Part shown: positions 45,901-56,238 of the stretch, piece by piece
Layout: every line of letters starts with the position of its first letter
Position numbering within the stretch: the first letter of the stretch is position 1
Assembly: GCA_022813625.1 (NCBI GenBank)
Contig: JAKLMB010000005.1
Coordinates: 806,001 to 870,000, forward strand
Source: Aaosphaeria pasadenensis
Lineage: Eukaryota > Ascomycota > Dothideomycetes > Pleosporales
Direction: 5' to 3'
DNA: 64,000 nucleotides
Notes under the pieces: generated by a model
Told to the model about the DNA's origin: nothing
Seen by the model: the letters and a program-made list of their open reading frames with translations, nothing else
The model's database searches: none
Position numbers and translations under genes: made by a program

Positions 45901-47898
45901 CCCCTCAGAAAGGAGCAGTCATGCTACCTTTATGCCACCTCGTCAAATGCACATGTTTTTTCCAGGCATCCGAAACCCAAACGAACCTCGGAGGTGTGTG
46001 TGCCTCATATGCGTTAACATTGTTCCACAAATCAAACGCGAGCGCATACACGACGTTACGTTAGGCGAGCCATCGACCCCTACGAGGCTACAACATACCG
46101 ATCGATTTGAAGTGCATTTTGAAAATATTTGAGTTGAATGCCTCCTGTAAATCTTAGCGACAGTTAAGTTGACATTTTTTCTATCATCTAGGGGTCGCAG
46201 AGCATTGTAAGTAAGGCCGTTGTGAGCTACGCGTTGTTGTTTCCGGGCCGTTATCGACGGTGATTTCGCGCAACGGAGAGGGCGCACTTGTGCGGTGGCG
46301 ATCTGTAGATAATTTTAGGGAACTGCATTGGGTTGTAATTTCTTTAATAGATACAGCTGAAGTTTTGGCAGAACTTTGATCCACCAATGTCAATGTGGCG
46401 TCGCACATCGTTGTGACTTCGAGGCGGCCCAAGATGTGAATGTCCGCAGTTGTTAACGGCCCAACAACGTCACGTCCTAAATGCCTCCCTCTCTTTCAAT
46501 CTGAAGTTCGACAGACCTGCCTTTAGTTGACCGTCCTACTGGGCCTGAGTGTTATCATTGATATACTTTGATTACTACAGCTCCGGAGCTTCCTTGAACC
46601 TCCAACGACGATTCAGCCTACCAACCAAATGTTCGAGTGCGTCCCAATTCACATATCCAGGTAAGTCGTAAGGTGCTGAAATTTGTGCTTCTTTTTAGAT
46701 ACTCAGGCGGACGGATAGTACTCGATTTAATAGGATTCTTGTCCGCACTAAGTTGAATCATCACGGTGTTAAAGCCATCCTTGCCTGTCGGATTCCACAC
46801 GTATGACCCAAAGGGAAGCACTTGTACGAGTAGCCCAGGCACTGCTTCAAGTAAGCCATACTATTATCTTTATGCTTCTAGTGCACTAAGCTGGTCATTT
46901 TAAAGTTGCATCTCTTGTTCCAAAGTTGCCAGCAATACTTTCTCCACCATGCCCAGCATAACAACGCCGTCCAAGCTGCCGCAGCCCTGATCAATATCAG
47001 TCTACTATTCCAAAGGACGCCGCTAACACTTGATTCTTTCTGTACATTCCTGGGCTCTGTGAGCTTTGCGCTCAGCAAGCTTTGCATTCCTGAGTTCCGT
47101 CTCTGATGAGCCTGATTGGTTCTTCCATGCAATGTCAGTGCCCTGCTTCAGCAGTGTCATTTCATTGAAAGAACTTGGCGATATGGGATCCTTCATACTG
47201 GAGAGCTCAGCTCCTTTATCTCTTACTACTGGTGTCTATTGTCAGAGCCTTAGTGATTAAGGGAGCCGACGACGATGGCCAAGTGTAAAGCCAAAACGTT
47301 TACCTCTTGTTCATCAGCACTTGCTCGCCGACCCCAGGACATGTAACCGTTCTCATATGCCACAGCCTTGTGAGTCTGAAGAAGGAGACATATAACATTG
47401 CTTGATTGCCTCTCCATCCCTATGATCGTGCTGTAGTAAGATATCATTTAGGCTACTATAAAAAAAAAAAAATATATCTGGTGATGTACCCGCACAATGT
47501 GCATATATATACTGTCCCTAATAAAACGCTAAATTTAATCCTACCACTATTATATGACTGAATTTACCGCTCTGGGACGGAGAAGAGAGTATTGGAAACC
47601 GGTAGAGAAGCTCTCATTAGTTCACAAAACCGACTGGTTGTAGTTATAAGGGTTGATTCAAAAGAGTAAAATATAAATTGCTCGACTCTAAGGACTATTA
47701 ACGTCGGAAACTATCAACTTTATACATTCGTTTTTTCCAGTCATTAATCACCTTCATCACTTCCTGTCACGTAATGTTGGATCACGTGTCATTTCAGGTT
47801 CGCCGGGTCTCCGACGTCTGACCTCGCCTTTCGTCCCAAGTTCCCTTTGTCTTCATTCATCCTTACAGGTTCTTGAGTTATGGCAAATTGCTTATGCT
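36968..47898. other. 10.9-kb gene desert
   Basis: I find no supported gene. The first 500 bp are the xlnR 3' flank. Open frames of 60-190 codons occur on both strands but start at non-ATG codons or lack any domain, signal peptide or consistent splice joining (for example 41016-41291 minus, 44164-44346 minus, 45495-46064 plus). About 43900-44620 and 47440-47700 are AT-rich, including a 13-base A-run at 47461. TACGGAGTA or its complement occurs at 40232-40240 and 41829-41837. No terminal repeats or transposase motifs were recognised. Confidence 0.5.
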
Positions 47899-48561
47899 TT
47901 AGCAAGATGTAGCCGAGTAAGGGGGGTATGCAGCGTTGATAGGTTGCACAAAGAAGATAAGGTCGGGCCATCCAACAGTGTTGCCGGAAAGATCCTGCCA
48001 GGTGTACATGCCCCAGCCAGAGGCGTGGTTCTGGCAACGGTACCAGATGGCTTCCAGATTCTGGGCGAGCTCGTTGCTAATGAAGTTGCGGGTTTGGCAG
48101 GCATTCTGGTTGCGAATGACGACACGGACGTTGTTGAATTGGTAGATCCATCGGTTGAGGGGAGGAAGCGATGCGCCGTTGCGGCCAGCGTTGTAGAGTA
48201 CTTGGATGACGGTAGCGACGTCGTTGATGTACGCCGTGTGGTCTACATTGACGCCGTCAATAGACCAGCACTGGTGAACATCAACCTCTTGCCAAGAGTC
48301 GAGTAAAAAACGCTTGCTGAGGCCACGCTTCTGGTTGTTGTCTTGGGAAGAAGCGTTGAAGCCAGTAGTATCGAAGACCGAATCCTTAGGAATAGACACG
48401 CTCGGCACGTCGTGCTCGATGACGGCTGAAGCAAAGATGTTCTCAATGCTGAGCGGAGTAGCGGTGGCTTTGGCAACGTCGTCGGTGGCGGCAGGAAGGG
48501 CAGTGACGAGACCGCTCATGGCCTGGAGGCCGAGAAAGATGGCTTGAGTGATGCGAACCAT
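47899..48561 (-). CDS. Small secreted protein with Kex2-like sites, possible effector, unknown function
   Basis: Single exon, 220 residues. A signal peptide (about 1-21, MVRITQAIFLGLQAMSGLVTA) is followed by an acidic/Ser-rich propeptide-like stretch and two dibasic Lys-Arg sites (QKR and SKR, about 79-86) suited to Kex2 cleavage. That would release a mature domain of about 134 residues with four cysteines (VHQC, NAC, YRC, TSC-end) and many aromatic residues (WSIDGVNVDH, RWIYQFNNVRVVI, WGMYTWQDLSG, WPDLIFF). The last Cys is the C-terminal residue. I do not recognise the fold. A TATA element at 48635-48642 lies about 75 bp upstream. It sits alone between two gene-poor regions. Secretion is well supported; an effector, antimicrobial or other role is inference. 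Confidence 0.8.
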   Translation of the reverse strand: MVRITQAIFLGLQAMSGLVTALPAATDDVAKATATPLSIENIFASAVIEHDVPSVSIPKDSVFDTTGFNASSQDNNQKRGLSKRFLLDSWQEVDVHQCWSIDGVNVDHTAYINDVATVIQVLYNAGRNGASLPPLNRWIYQFNNVRVVIRNQNACQTRNFISNELAQNLEAIWYRCQNHASGWGMYTWQDLSGNTVGWPDLIFFVQPINAAYPPYSATSC

Positions 48562-48634
48562 GATGAGACTTGCTAAGGCTTGTGGATCTGGTGAATGGCA
48601 GTGATGAGGATTATGAATGAAGGGAAGCTGATGT

Positions 48635-48642
48635 CTTTATAT
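48635..48642 (-). promoter_or_regulatory. TATA box of the small secreted protein gene
   Basis: On the minus strand ATATAAAG lies about 75 bp before the start codon at 48561, a typical spacing for a strong, regulated fungal promoter. Confidence 0.55.
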
Positions 48643-49210
48643 GTTTCTTCCGCTCGCCGCTTTTCTTCAGTTGACCAGGATAGAGTCTGCATTCATAATT
48701 AGCAACTCAGGACATTAGGATAGACTTGACTCGTCTAGTGGTTCATTGCAAATTAGATCTTGTATCATCCCACTATTCGTACATCCTCTAAGCATCTCTC
48801 AGCGTGCGGCGGTGTACGTCCAACATTCTCTAAGTATCCTAAGCGCACGTATACCGGCATACTACGGAGCATGCTTCTACTCCCCGTACAAGATATAGCT
48901 TTCACACTTAGACTTACCGTTGATTCGTATTTCCCAAGGCACGTGTCAGGTTGGCCAACCTTTGTGGTTTGTCCTCTTTCTTTAGTAAACTCGGAGCAAC
49001 GGGCATTGATCGGTAACCACCACCTTTTGCCTCAGTAGCTGACAAGAACAATCATACAAAAACACTGCAACAAAGGTGCATTTTCATATAGTTTTGATAC
49101 ATTCCGCCCTTCTCCTAAGTTCCCAAACCCTCCTAACCCTTTGCCCAAGTGGTTTGCAAGATTGGTTTCTATCGTCAGCTACCAAGGAAAAGTGGTGGCT
49201 ACCGCGTGGT

Positions 49211-49284
49211 GCCACCGATCGAGAACGTGGGAGCCACCGATCAATTCCCCGAAGCAACGCGCGCGGGACGTTGCGCGCGGGACG
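49211..49284. repeat. Two interleaved direct-repeat pairs
   Basis: GCCACCGATC occurs at 49211-49220 and 49233-49242. GCGCGCGGGACG occurs at 49259-49270 and 49273-49284. The pairs are adjacent and GC-rich within AT-richer surroundings, and no gene overlaps them. Confidence 0.8.
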
Positions 49285-49814
49285 GTAGTGTTGGGTCAGA
49301 AGCACTAAGGTGCCCGGAATCTTAGGATCTGTACATAGATGCGGCAACATGTCTATGCTAGGTTAGATGAACGTATGGCATTGTACGAAATATAGGGTCT
49401 TCTCTTGCAAATTAATACGATTACGAGATGGGGAGCACCTGATATCCCAGGGTTTGTCACTACTAGGCAGAGGGTCGGATTCGTAAAGCACCTGCACCTG
49501 CCCTTTCCAATCTTTTGTATGGACAAATACGATGATCAATGTGCCAATCTCTAATGCCCATGGCAGCACGGTAGAACATTTTGGCTGGTTTCAAACCTAG
49601 ACATGTTGCAGACCACGTTTCCCTGCTTGTTATCGATAATGTCGTGACCCATTGGCTCGTTAGAGATACGGCATATACCCACATTTATTCTCGACAAAGA
49701 GCTTATTGGCATAACTAACAACGGCCCACCTGCCCCAGTAAAGCCCTTGAAATGGAAAAAAGGAATTCTGCAAGCATAGGGATGTTTTGTTGCCCCAATC
49801 ACGTACAGCGCTTG

Positions 49815-49833
49815 AAAGAGAGAGAGAGAGAGA
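49815..49833. repeat. GA dinucleotide microsatellite
   Basis: About nine GA units in non-coding DNA, followed by a TATATA word. Simple sequence repeat. Confidence 0.85.
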
Positions 49834-52520
49834 GTATATACCCCAGATCAGATAGGAATGTTTGCATTAGCAGGCAGCAATGGGTTCGATCATGGCTCCA
49901 TGTTGCAATCTGAAGAAAGCAATTCTATTTTTTAAGATTGAACACATAGATATGGACCCCGTACATAGTGGCACAGGTCCCTGTCCCGTCGGCACAAACA
50001 CATTGCAAAGCGGTGTAACTAACCAAATCATTAGGGAGTGGACAACAATACTTTTATTAATAACGCAGACTAGTTTCGTATTGCTCGTTTCCATTCTTGT
50101 CGTTCCTGACAGTCAATGATCTGATCCGCAAAGACACGTCTGTGCTTCTTTTCCATAGCAGAATTTCTATGAGAGAACGCACAGACGTCGACCCCTACCT
50201 ACGACATGCTGACTGATCTGAAGTCTGAACTTCTACTTCGAGACACCGTATAATATACGACACGGAGGAATTTTGGTTCCAAAGTGCACACTGCGGTGGA
50301 ATGATTTGATGAGGAGTTGGCTTGGGTGTGGTGTGATTGGCTTGCTTTGAGTGTAACAAAACGTTGTCTTCTGTTTCTCTCAATGTTGCCTTATGCTGAA
50401 TATCTCAATTTAGATAGGAGTGCCAGTACGATCATTGAAGGCCTTAGAAGGGATCACGGAATCGAGGGATACTTGTGGCAAACGGTTGCGCAGAAACAGC
50501 CGGGAGAGCCGATTCGAGGCTTTCACAAATTGGCTCCGTCTTTACTTTTTTGACTCCGTCTTGACAAATGCTGTTCTTCGATGCCACCAAAAATGATAAA
50601 TGGAGCAATTACGATATCTATTGTACAGAGGCTTGGCACGCCGGATTGGCCCCTTGCTAGTATTTCATGCTAACAACAGTGCATTCGCGAGATTTTATCG
50701 CGAGGGGTAAAGACTGTTTACTGGCTACAGCACACTCTTGATTTAGGTATAGAAGATACCTGCCTGACTTGCCAAACCTCTGTATATTTATCAGCCGCAT
50801 GCAGCTTAACACGCTGTCAAACATAGCTTGCGCCAAAGTTCTAAAGGTAAGTACTGAGGTCACTCAGTCTATTTTCATTTTGAAAGCAGATTTGTCTCGC
50901 AGGACTCACATTGCTCATATACAGTAAAATGACATGTACGAAACAGGATAAAGTAGTCCATTACTTGTAATTACCCATTTCTCAGGTAGGCATTGATTTA
51001 GTTGTACAACCTGATCTCTATTCCATCAAGCAGCGTCTTATTGAAAGCTACAGAAAGATTTCGGAACAAACATCATGATCATCTTCGACTGGTTTACAGG
51101 CCAATTGCAACATCTCCTCTATAACCCCAACCATTTTACCTCATAAAGCACTTTCATTCCTCCTCTACACGCTGCTTTCGCCGAATACAAGCTACAACTA
51201 GAACTCCTTCATGACGCAGCCAGCACCTTCTCTAGCCTTAAGACTGCCTGCACAAATCGCTTATCACCAAGCACCTTGTTAAATTTGCCTTGACCACTTG
51301 TCCTCTCACTCCGACCCGACCATGAGCATTTCCACTCGTTGCTCCCCCCTCCCCCCTCCCCCGCCCCCCAACCAAGAATCAGCGAAACGTATACTGGAAG
51401 AAAAGTATGCAAAACAATCATGACCCACGTTTTATGCACTTGTGAGATTGAGATGTCGCGAGAGAGGAGGTGGTTTGGCGCTATGTCCGCGCCTCGACTA
51501 GAAGCGATAGAGCGACAATGGCGAGGACTGCTGAGATGTAAGGACGAACGCATAGACTAGTCTGTGTAGGATGTGGAGCTTTTATGTATGTTTTTAATAT
51601 ACATTAGCAAAAGTCGCCCTAGTTATAAGTGCATAAGCCCTCGAAGTCGACATTAGATTCTATACAATTTTGTTGAGAGAAGGCAGTTAAGAGTGGGGGT
51701 AACGCGACTTTTTTGGAGCACTACTTATCCAGAGTTCACTTACACTAGCTATGAGGCAGACTACAGCCTGGGAAACTAGGTCTGTGTCTGTCATTTTTGG
51801 GCTTTCTTCTGTGAGACTACTCACGTATTATTTATGATTGGCAGTTGCAAATCTAGTAATTGGCGAAGTGTTACGGGATTCAACCGAGAACACCAAGAAA
51901 TACAGAAGGTAAGATGAGAAACCAAGGTGGTGGGAACTCGAGAGCTACAGTGGGTTGGCATGTCAGGCTGTCCACTTGCTAGCATCATGTGTCTCCCATA
52001 CCTAAAGAATATATTCGAGAGTGTACTGTAGCCAGTAAACAGTCTTGAAACCTCGCCAATGCACTGTCGTGGCCATGAAAGACTAGCAGGGAGCCAGCCC
52101 AACGTGCCAACCCTCTGTAGTTATCGAGCATGCAGGTACATGTACACATGGAGTTAGACCGATTCTTGGTTAGCAGTGTACCTGGGGCGTTGATTGGGTA
52201 GATGTCAGAGGACAAGACGGATTCCAGTGTGGAAATTCTATGGAGCATTGACAAGGAGCACTAGAGAAATCTAATTGAGAACTGAGATGGATGAAAGCTG
52301 TAGCGAGCGAGGTTTGTTGCAGACCCTTGTACTTGCAGTTGGATTTGATCAATTCTGCCGCAGTTAATAGGACTTATAGCGCGACTAATCGATATGAGCT
52401 ATCATCACCAAGCGCTGATTGCATAAGTTCATTGTAAAATTGACATTACTTTATATACTAGATATTGATACTATTTACATTTCTCATCATGCTCATCAAA
52501 CATCATGGATTCGTTTCCCC

Positions 52521-53624
52521 TTAAGCAGGAATGGGGTAGCTCTTCGCGAAAGCGGCTCTAATCTCCTCCTCAGAGTATCCCACAGTGAGCGCAAGCTGCA
52601 ACAGGATCCTCGCCTTCTGGGGGTTGTAGAAACCGCTGGCAATGGTGAAGTCCTTGGGGTCAGAGGGGACGAAACCGTCAGAAGAGCGATGGCTAGCAAC
52701 AATGGGGATGTGAGTTGCGTTGTACAAGGCCTCCATAGCCTGGCTGGCCTTCCTGCTGGCGCCACCGGCACCGACACCTGCGAACACGAGGCCCTGAGCG
52801 CCGAGTGAGACGGAGGCGTTGAAGAGCTCCGGGTTCATGTCTTGGTGGGAGTAGAGGATGTCGACTTGTGCGAGGTCCTGGACTTGGGAGATGTCGAAGG
52901 TGACACGGCCGACGGGCTCGGAGGGCGCGTAGTAGAAGTATGGGACCTGGTTGATGAAGAAACCGAGTTGACCGGCTTCGGTGGAGAAGAAGGTGTCGAG
53001 GGAGTTGGCGTTGTTCTTGGTCGTGTAGAACGCAGAGCCGATTCTGTCGTTAAGGGTGATCATAGTACCACGGCCAATGCCAGCTGGGGAGGCGGCAAGA
53101 GTGACGGCCTGGAGAAGGTTGAGAGGACCATCGGCACTGAGGGCAGTAGCAGGCCTCATAGCACCGACGCAAACGACGGGCTTGGTAGAGTTGACAGTGG
53201 ACTCGAGGAAGAAAGCAGTCTCCTCGAGGGTGTCGGTTCCGTGGGTGATGACAACGCCTGCAACATCGTCCTTTGCTAGCTCTTCGTTGATCATATGAGC
53301 CAACTTGAGCGAGATGGTCTCGTTGACGGATCCAGAGTCCACATTGGAGATCTGATAACCTTTGATATTGGAGATATTCAGGATCTCAGGGACTGCATCG
53401 ACGAGTTGTTGGACTCCAAGCCCTACAGAGTACCCGACAGTTTGGGTATTGGATGATCCTTGGCTAGCAATGGTACCTCCGGTTGCAAAGATGGTGACAT
53501 TAGGAAGGCTAGCATTGATAGGTGTCTGAATATCCTGACGAGCGATCAATGGAAAGCCAGGAAATTCAATCGGCGATGCTACAGCTACAGCCGCGAAAAG
53601 AGACAGCGCATTGAAGGAGACCAT
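52521..53624 (-). CDS. Secreted L-asparaginase (type II)
   Basis: Hydrolyses L-asparagine to aspartate and ammonia outside the cell or in the periplasm. Single exon of 367 residues from the Met at 53624, which opens a signal peptide (MVSFNALSLFAAVAVASP). An upstream in-frame ATG at 53681 would bury this signal behind 19 residues and is less likely. Catalytic motifs: IFATGGTIAS (nucleophile Thr51) and VVITHGTDTLEET (about 124-131). DSGS, MRPATALSADGPLNL and the RSSDGFVP segment near the C-terminus also match the family. Several N-glycosylation sequons (NAS, NVT, NIS, NET, NST) support secretion. The promoter has a TATA box and several GATA-factor sites, as expected for a nitrogen-scavenging enzyme. 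It is divergent from the oxysterol-binding protein gene. Confidence 0.95.
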   Translation of the reverse strand: MVSFNALSLFAAVAVASPIEFPGFPLIARQDIQTPINASLPNVTIFATGGTIASQGSSNTQTVGYSVGLGVQQLVDAVPEILNISNIKGYQISNVDSGSVNETISLKLAHMINEELAKDDVAGVVITHGTDTLEETAFFLESTVNSTKPVVCVGAMRPATALSADGPLNLLQAVTLAASPAGIGRGTMITLNDRIGSAFYTTKNNANSLDTFFSTEAGQLGFFINQVPYFYYAPSEPVGRVTFDISQVQDLAQVDILYSHQDMNPELFNASVSLGAQGLVFAGVGAGGASRKASQAMEALYNATHIPIVASHRSSDGFVPSDPKDFTIASGFYNPQKARILLQLALTVGYSEEEIRAAFAKSYPIPA

Positions 53625-54445
53625 TTTGCAGCCGGAGAATCCCAGTAGAGATGAGGAATGATTGGAAATGAGATATTTCACTCATGGTTCTTTATCTATT
53701 CCTATATATACATATTTTTTTCCCACCTTCATAGCAGTGTTGCTATCCGCTCCGATATCTCGGATGTACATTGACAGGCAACACCAAGACTTTCTTTATC
53801 TCCCAGCCATCGTTATCTTCGGCGCGAGTCAGCTACCGCCCGAGAGCAATCGAGAACAATCGCAATTGTTGGTGGCATTCGGCCTGACTTACAAACCAGA
53901 GAGTGGGATGTCGTATGTGAGTAAGGCCGATGAGAAGCATTTCAAGGAAACCTTCGGGCAATCGATTTCTTCTTTTATGTAACAGATGCCTTCCGATCAT
54001 TGCATGTTAGGCACCGTTATCAGTAGCCTAGACCCAAAAGGCTAGGCATGCCAAGAACCGTTCCTTGACTACAGCGCAGAACAGTAAGGACAGTACGACA
54101 TAGCACGATGTCAGCAAAGATACAGACAATGATAAACGATAAATGAATAATGAGCCGAGCTGACAATCACAATCTCAATCCTTCGATGGCCAGTCGAGGT
54201 GGCCCCATGGGGTATTGTCGGGTGAACACATTATAAACCCCCATCAACACGGCAACGCTCACAATGGAACGACTGCACACATGGTACCTTTCCTCTCCAG
54301 CCAATAGTGATCGAGCGCCACTTTCCCTCTACTACGTCATTGACTTTTTGCAATTCACACTTGGCAACAGTATGACAACAATACAACGAGATCTAAGTGT
54401 GACAATCATGCATTTATCACTATTAACGACAATCCCCCTCTCAAA
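53625..54445. promoter_or_regulatory. Divergent promoter region, asparaginase (-) / oxysterol-binding protein (+)
   Basis: On the asparaginase side a TATATATA element lies at about 53703-53710, 80 bp from the start. Three TTATCT words (AGATAA on the coding strand) lie at 53692-53697, 53796-53801 and 53813-53818; further TGATAA and CGATAA lie at 54130-54135 and 54137-54142. All fit HGATAR, the target of AreA/Nit2-type GATA factors. No gene lies inside. Confidence 0.6.
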
Positions 54446-55876
54446 ATGGCGGATAACTCCATCGCCAACAACCGCTCCACCTTGAAAGAGTTCTTAGCGT
54501 CCATCGCGACGATACAAGGAGACCTAAGCAACATAACCGCGCCCCCATTTGTCCTCGCACAGCAATCCACCGTAGAACTGCCGCAATACTGGGCGGACCA
54601 CCCACGACTTTTCGTCGCTCCAGCACACGGGAAGTCGCCCGAGGAGAGAGCACTCCTCGTCCTGAAATGGTTCCTCGGGTCGTTGAAGAATCAGCAATAT
54701 GCTGGTCGGGATCCCTCCGAGGGCGTCAAGAAGCCTCTCAATGCTTTCCTGGGCGAATTTTTTCTGGGGAGCTTCGATGATGAAGAGCTGGGAGAGACGA
54801 GACTTGTGAGCGAGCAGGTCAGCCACCATCCACCAGTGACGGCCTGCTACCTATGGAACGACCAGCACGGGATCCGGGCGGAAGGATTCACCTGTCAAGA
54901 AATCACTTTTACAGGAAGCGTCAACATCAAGCAGAAAGGCTACGCTGTTGTCCACATCGATGAGCTCGACGAGGACTACTTGATCCCTGTACCCAATGTC
55001 AAAGTCAAAGGTATCATAAGCGGGTCGCCGTATCCGGAATTGAGCGGGACGTATTCCATCATTTCATCAACTGGCTTCGTGTCTGAGGTCAAGTTTGAGG
55101 GGAGGGGAATCTTCTCTGGAACCAAGAACGGTGTTGAGGCGAGGGTGTTTCATGTGGACAATCCGCAGCAGAATATCTATACCGTAGATGGCCAGTGGAG
55201 CCAGTCGTTCACCATTCAAGACCAGACTGGGGAGGAATTAGAAACCTACGATGTCGATACGCATACTCTGTCCATCCGGGTCCAGGAGGTTTCAGAGCAA
55301 GATCCATGGGAGTCGAGGAGAGCGTGGGGTGATGTCATTGCGGCGCTGGGTCGAGGCGACATGAAAGGCACTAGTGACTCAAAATCCGTCGTGGAAGAAG
55401 GCCAGAGAAATTTGCGTAAAGAAGAGCAGGCAAATGGAGGAGAATGGCAACGCGTATTTTTCCGACGACAGGACAGCGATCAAAGGTTCGAAAAGCTGTC
55501 TGGCATGATAAAGTCCTCGTTTGAGGTGGAGCCGAAAGGAGGCTTGTGGAGAGTCGACCGAGACGCTGTTGCCAACACTACGAAGCCTTATCATGGTGAT
55601 CTTTTGCCGACTGGGGAGAGATTAAATGGATCGACTGCTGGTGATACTTCGAGCAAGGTCAGGTCAGACGAACGTGAGATCAACGGAGTCCAGACAATAC
55701 AACAAAAGACCAGCGAGGGCCAAGCGGGTCAAGTGGTCGAGGAAGATCCCAAAAAAGGAGGAACCGGACCCGACGACGTCAGCCATGTTAGCGATGGCAT
55801 CTCAGAGAAAGAGAAGCTGGAGGATATCCAGGTTGAAGCCTTTCTTCGTGCCAAATACAGTTCCGTCAAGAGATAA
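54446..55876 (+). CDS. kes1: Oxysterol-binding protein-related protein, Osh4/Kes1 type
   Basis: Cytosolic lipid-transfer protein exchanging sterol and PI4P between membranes. Single exon, 476 residues. It consists of the bare ORD (oxysterol-binding related domain) without PH domain or ankyrin repeats, as in yeast Osh4/Kes1. Visible elements: the N-terminal lid (residues about 1-35, STLKEFLASIATI), LNAFLGEFFLGSF, the ORP signature EQVSHHPP (123-130) and SGTYSIISSTG. The FFRRQDSDQRFEKL segment follows, and GLWRVDRDAV closes the domain. Compared with Osh4 (434 aa) it has an extra charged, disordered tail of about 60-70 residues (Thr/Ser/Lys/Glu-rich). The ATG follows CAAA and immediately precedes the lid. 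Confidence 0.94.
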   Translation: MADNSIANNRSTLKEFLASIATIQGDLSNITAPPFVLAQQSTVELPQYWADHPRLFVAPAHGKSPEERALLVLKWFLGSLKNQQYAGRDPSEGVKKPLNAFLGEFFLGSFDDEELGETRLVSEQVSHHPPVTACYLWNDQHGIRAEGFTCQEITFTGSVNIKQKGYAVVHIDELDEDYLIPVPNVKVKGIISGSPYPELSGTYSIISSTGFVSEVKFEGRGIFSGTKNGVEARVFHVDNPQQNIYTVDGQWSQSFTIQDQTGEELETYDVDTHTLSIRVQEVSEQDPWESRRAWGDVIAALGRGDMKGTSDSKSVVEEGQRNLRKEEQANGGEWQRVFFRRQDSDQRFEKLSGMIKSSFEVEPKGGLWRVDRDAVANTTKPYHGDLLPTGERLNGSTAGDTSSKVRSDEREINGVQTIQQKTSEGQAGQVVEEDPKKGGTGPDDVSHVSDGISEKEKLEDIQVEAFLRAKYSSVKR

Positions 55877-56238
55877 TTGCATTGCAATCACGTGCACCAA
55901 AGTCTTGGCTTATATATTTATTAATCCTCATAATGTATAGTACTACCATCGAACACACTTTAAGTACATCTCAATTCTTGAATCCACATGATAAATACAT
56001 CATCATTCTCAATATCTTTACTAATTCATTCTTTCGGATATAGTTTGTAATCAACATACTGCAAGGCTTGAAAGTTGAGCCCAAAACATCCTCGATCCAA
56101 ACCGGCTTCGCGATCCGGATATATTGTGTACACACAACCATTATACAAATCAAATAACCAAAAGGAAAAAACAAAATCGCTTCAAAGTGTCCCGCCATCC
56201 ATTTTATATGCAAGCCCTTGGTATCAGTTCCTTTCTCT
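55877..56238. other. Short intergenic region between convergent genes
   Basis: 360 bp of AT-rich 3' flanking DNA between kes1 (+) and the rhodopsin-like gene (-). Nothing further is seen. Confidence 0.5.

Larger units (their letters stand above)
48562..52520. other. 4-kb gene-poor region between the secreted protein and the asparaginase gene
   Basis: The first roughly 200 bp are the promoter of the secreted-protein gene. Beyond that are a paired direct repeat (49211-49284), a GA microsatellite (about 49815-49833), a C-rich tract (about 51345-51371) and AT-rich stretches. Open frames are short and unsupported. No gene is called. Confidence 0.5.

Noticed and set aside
45495..46064. 189-codon plus-strand frame in the gene desert
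   Set aside because: Begins at GTG, has no recognisable domain, and no splice structure extends it.
28713..47898. RIP-mutated transposon island
   Set aside because: Base composition is largely balanced and I see no transposase, reverse-transcriptase motifs or terminal repeats; only limited AT-rich stretches occur.
53625..53681. Upstream in-frame ATG of the asparaginase (19 extra residues)
   Set aside because: It would place polar residues ahead of a clear signal peptide, and the downstream Met at 53624 starts that signal exactly.
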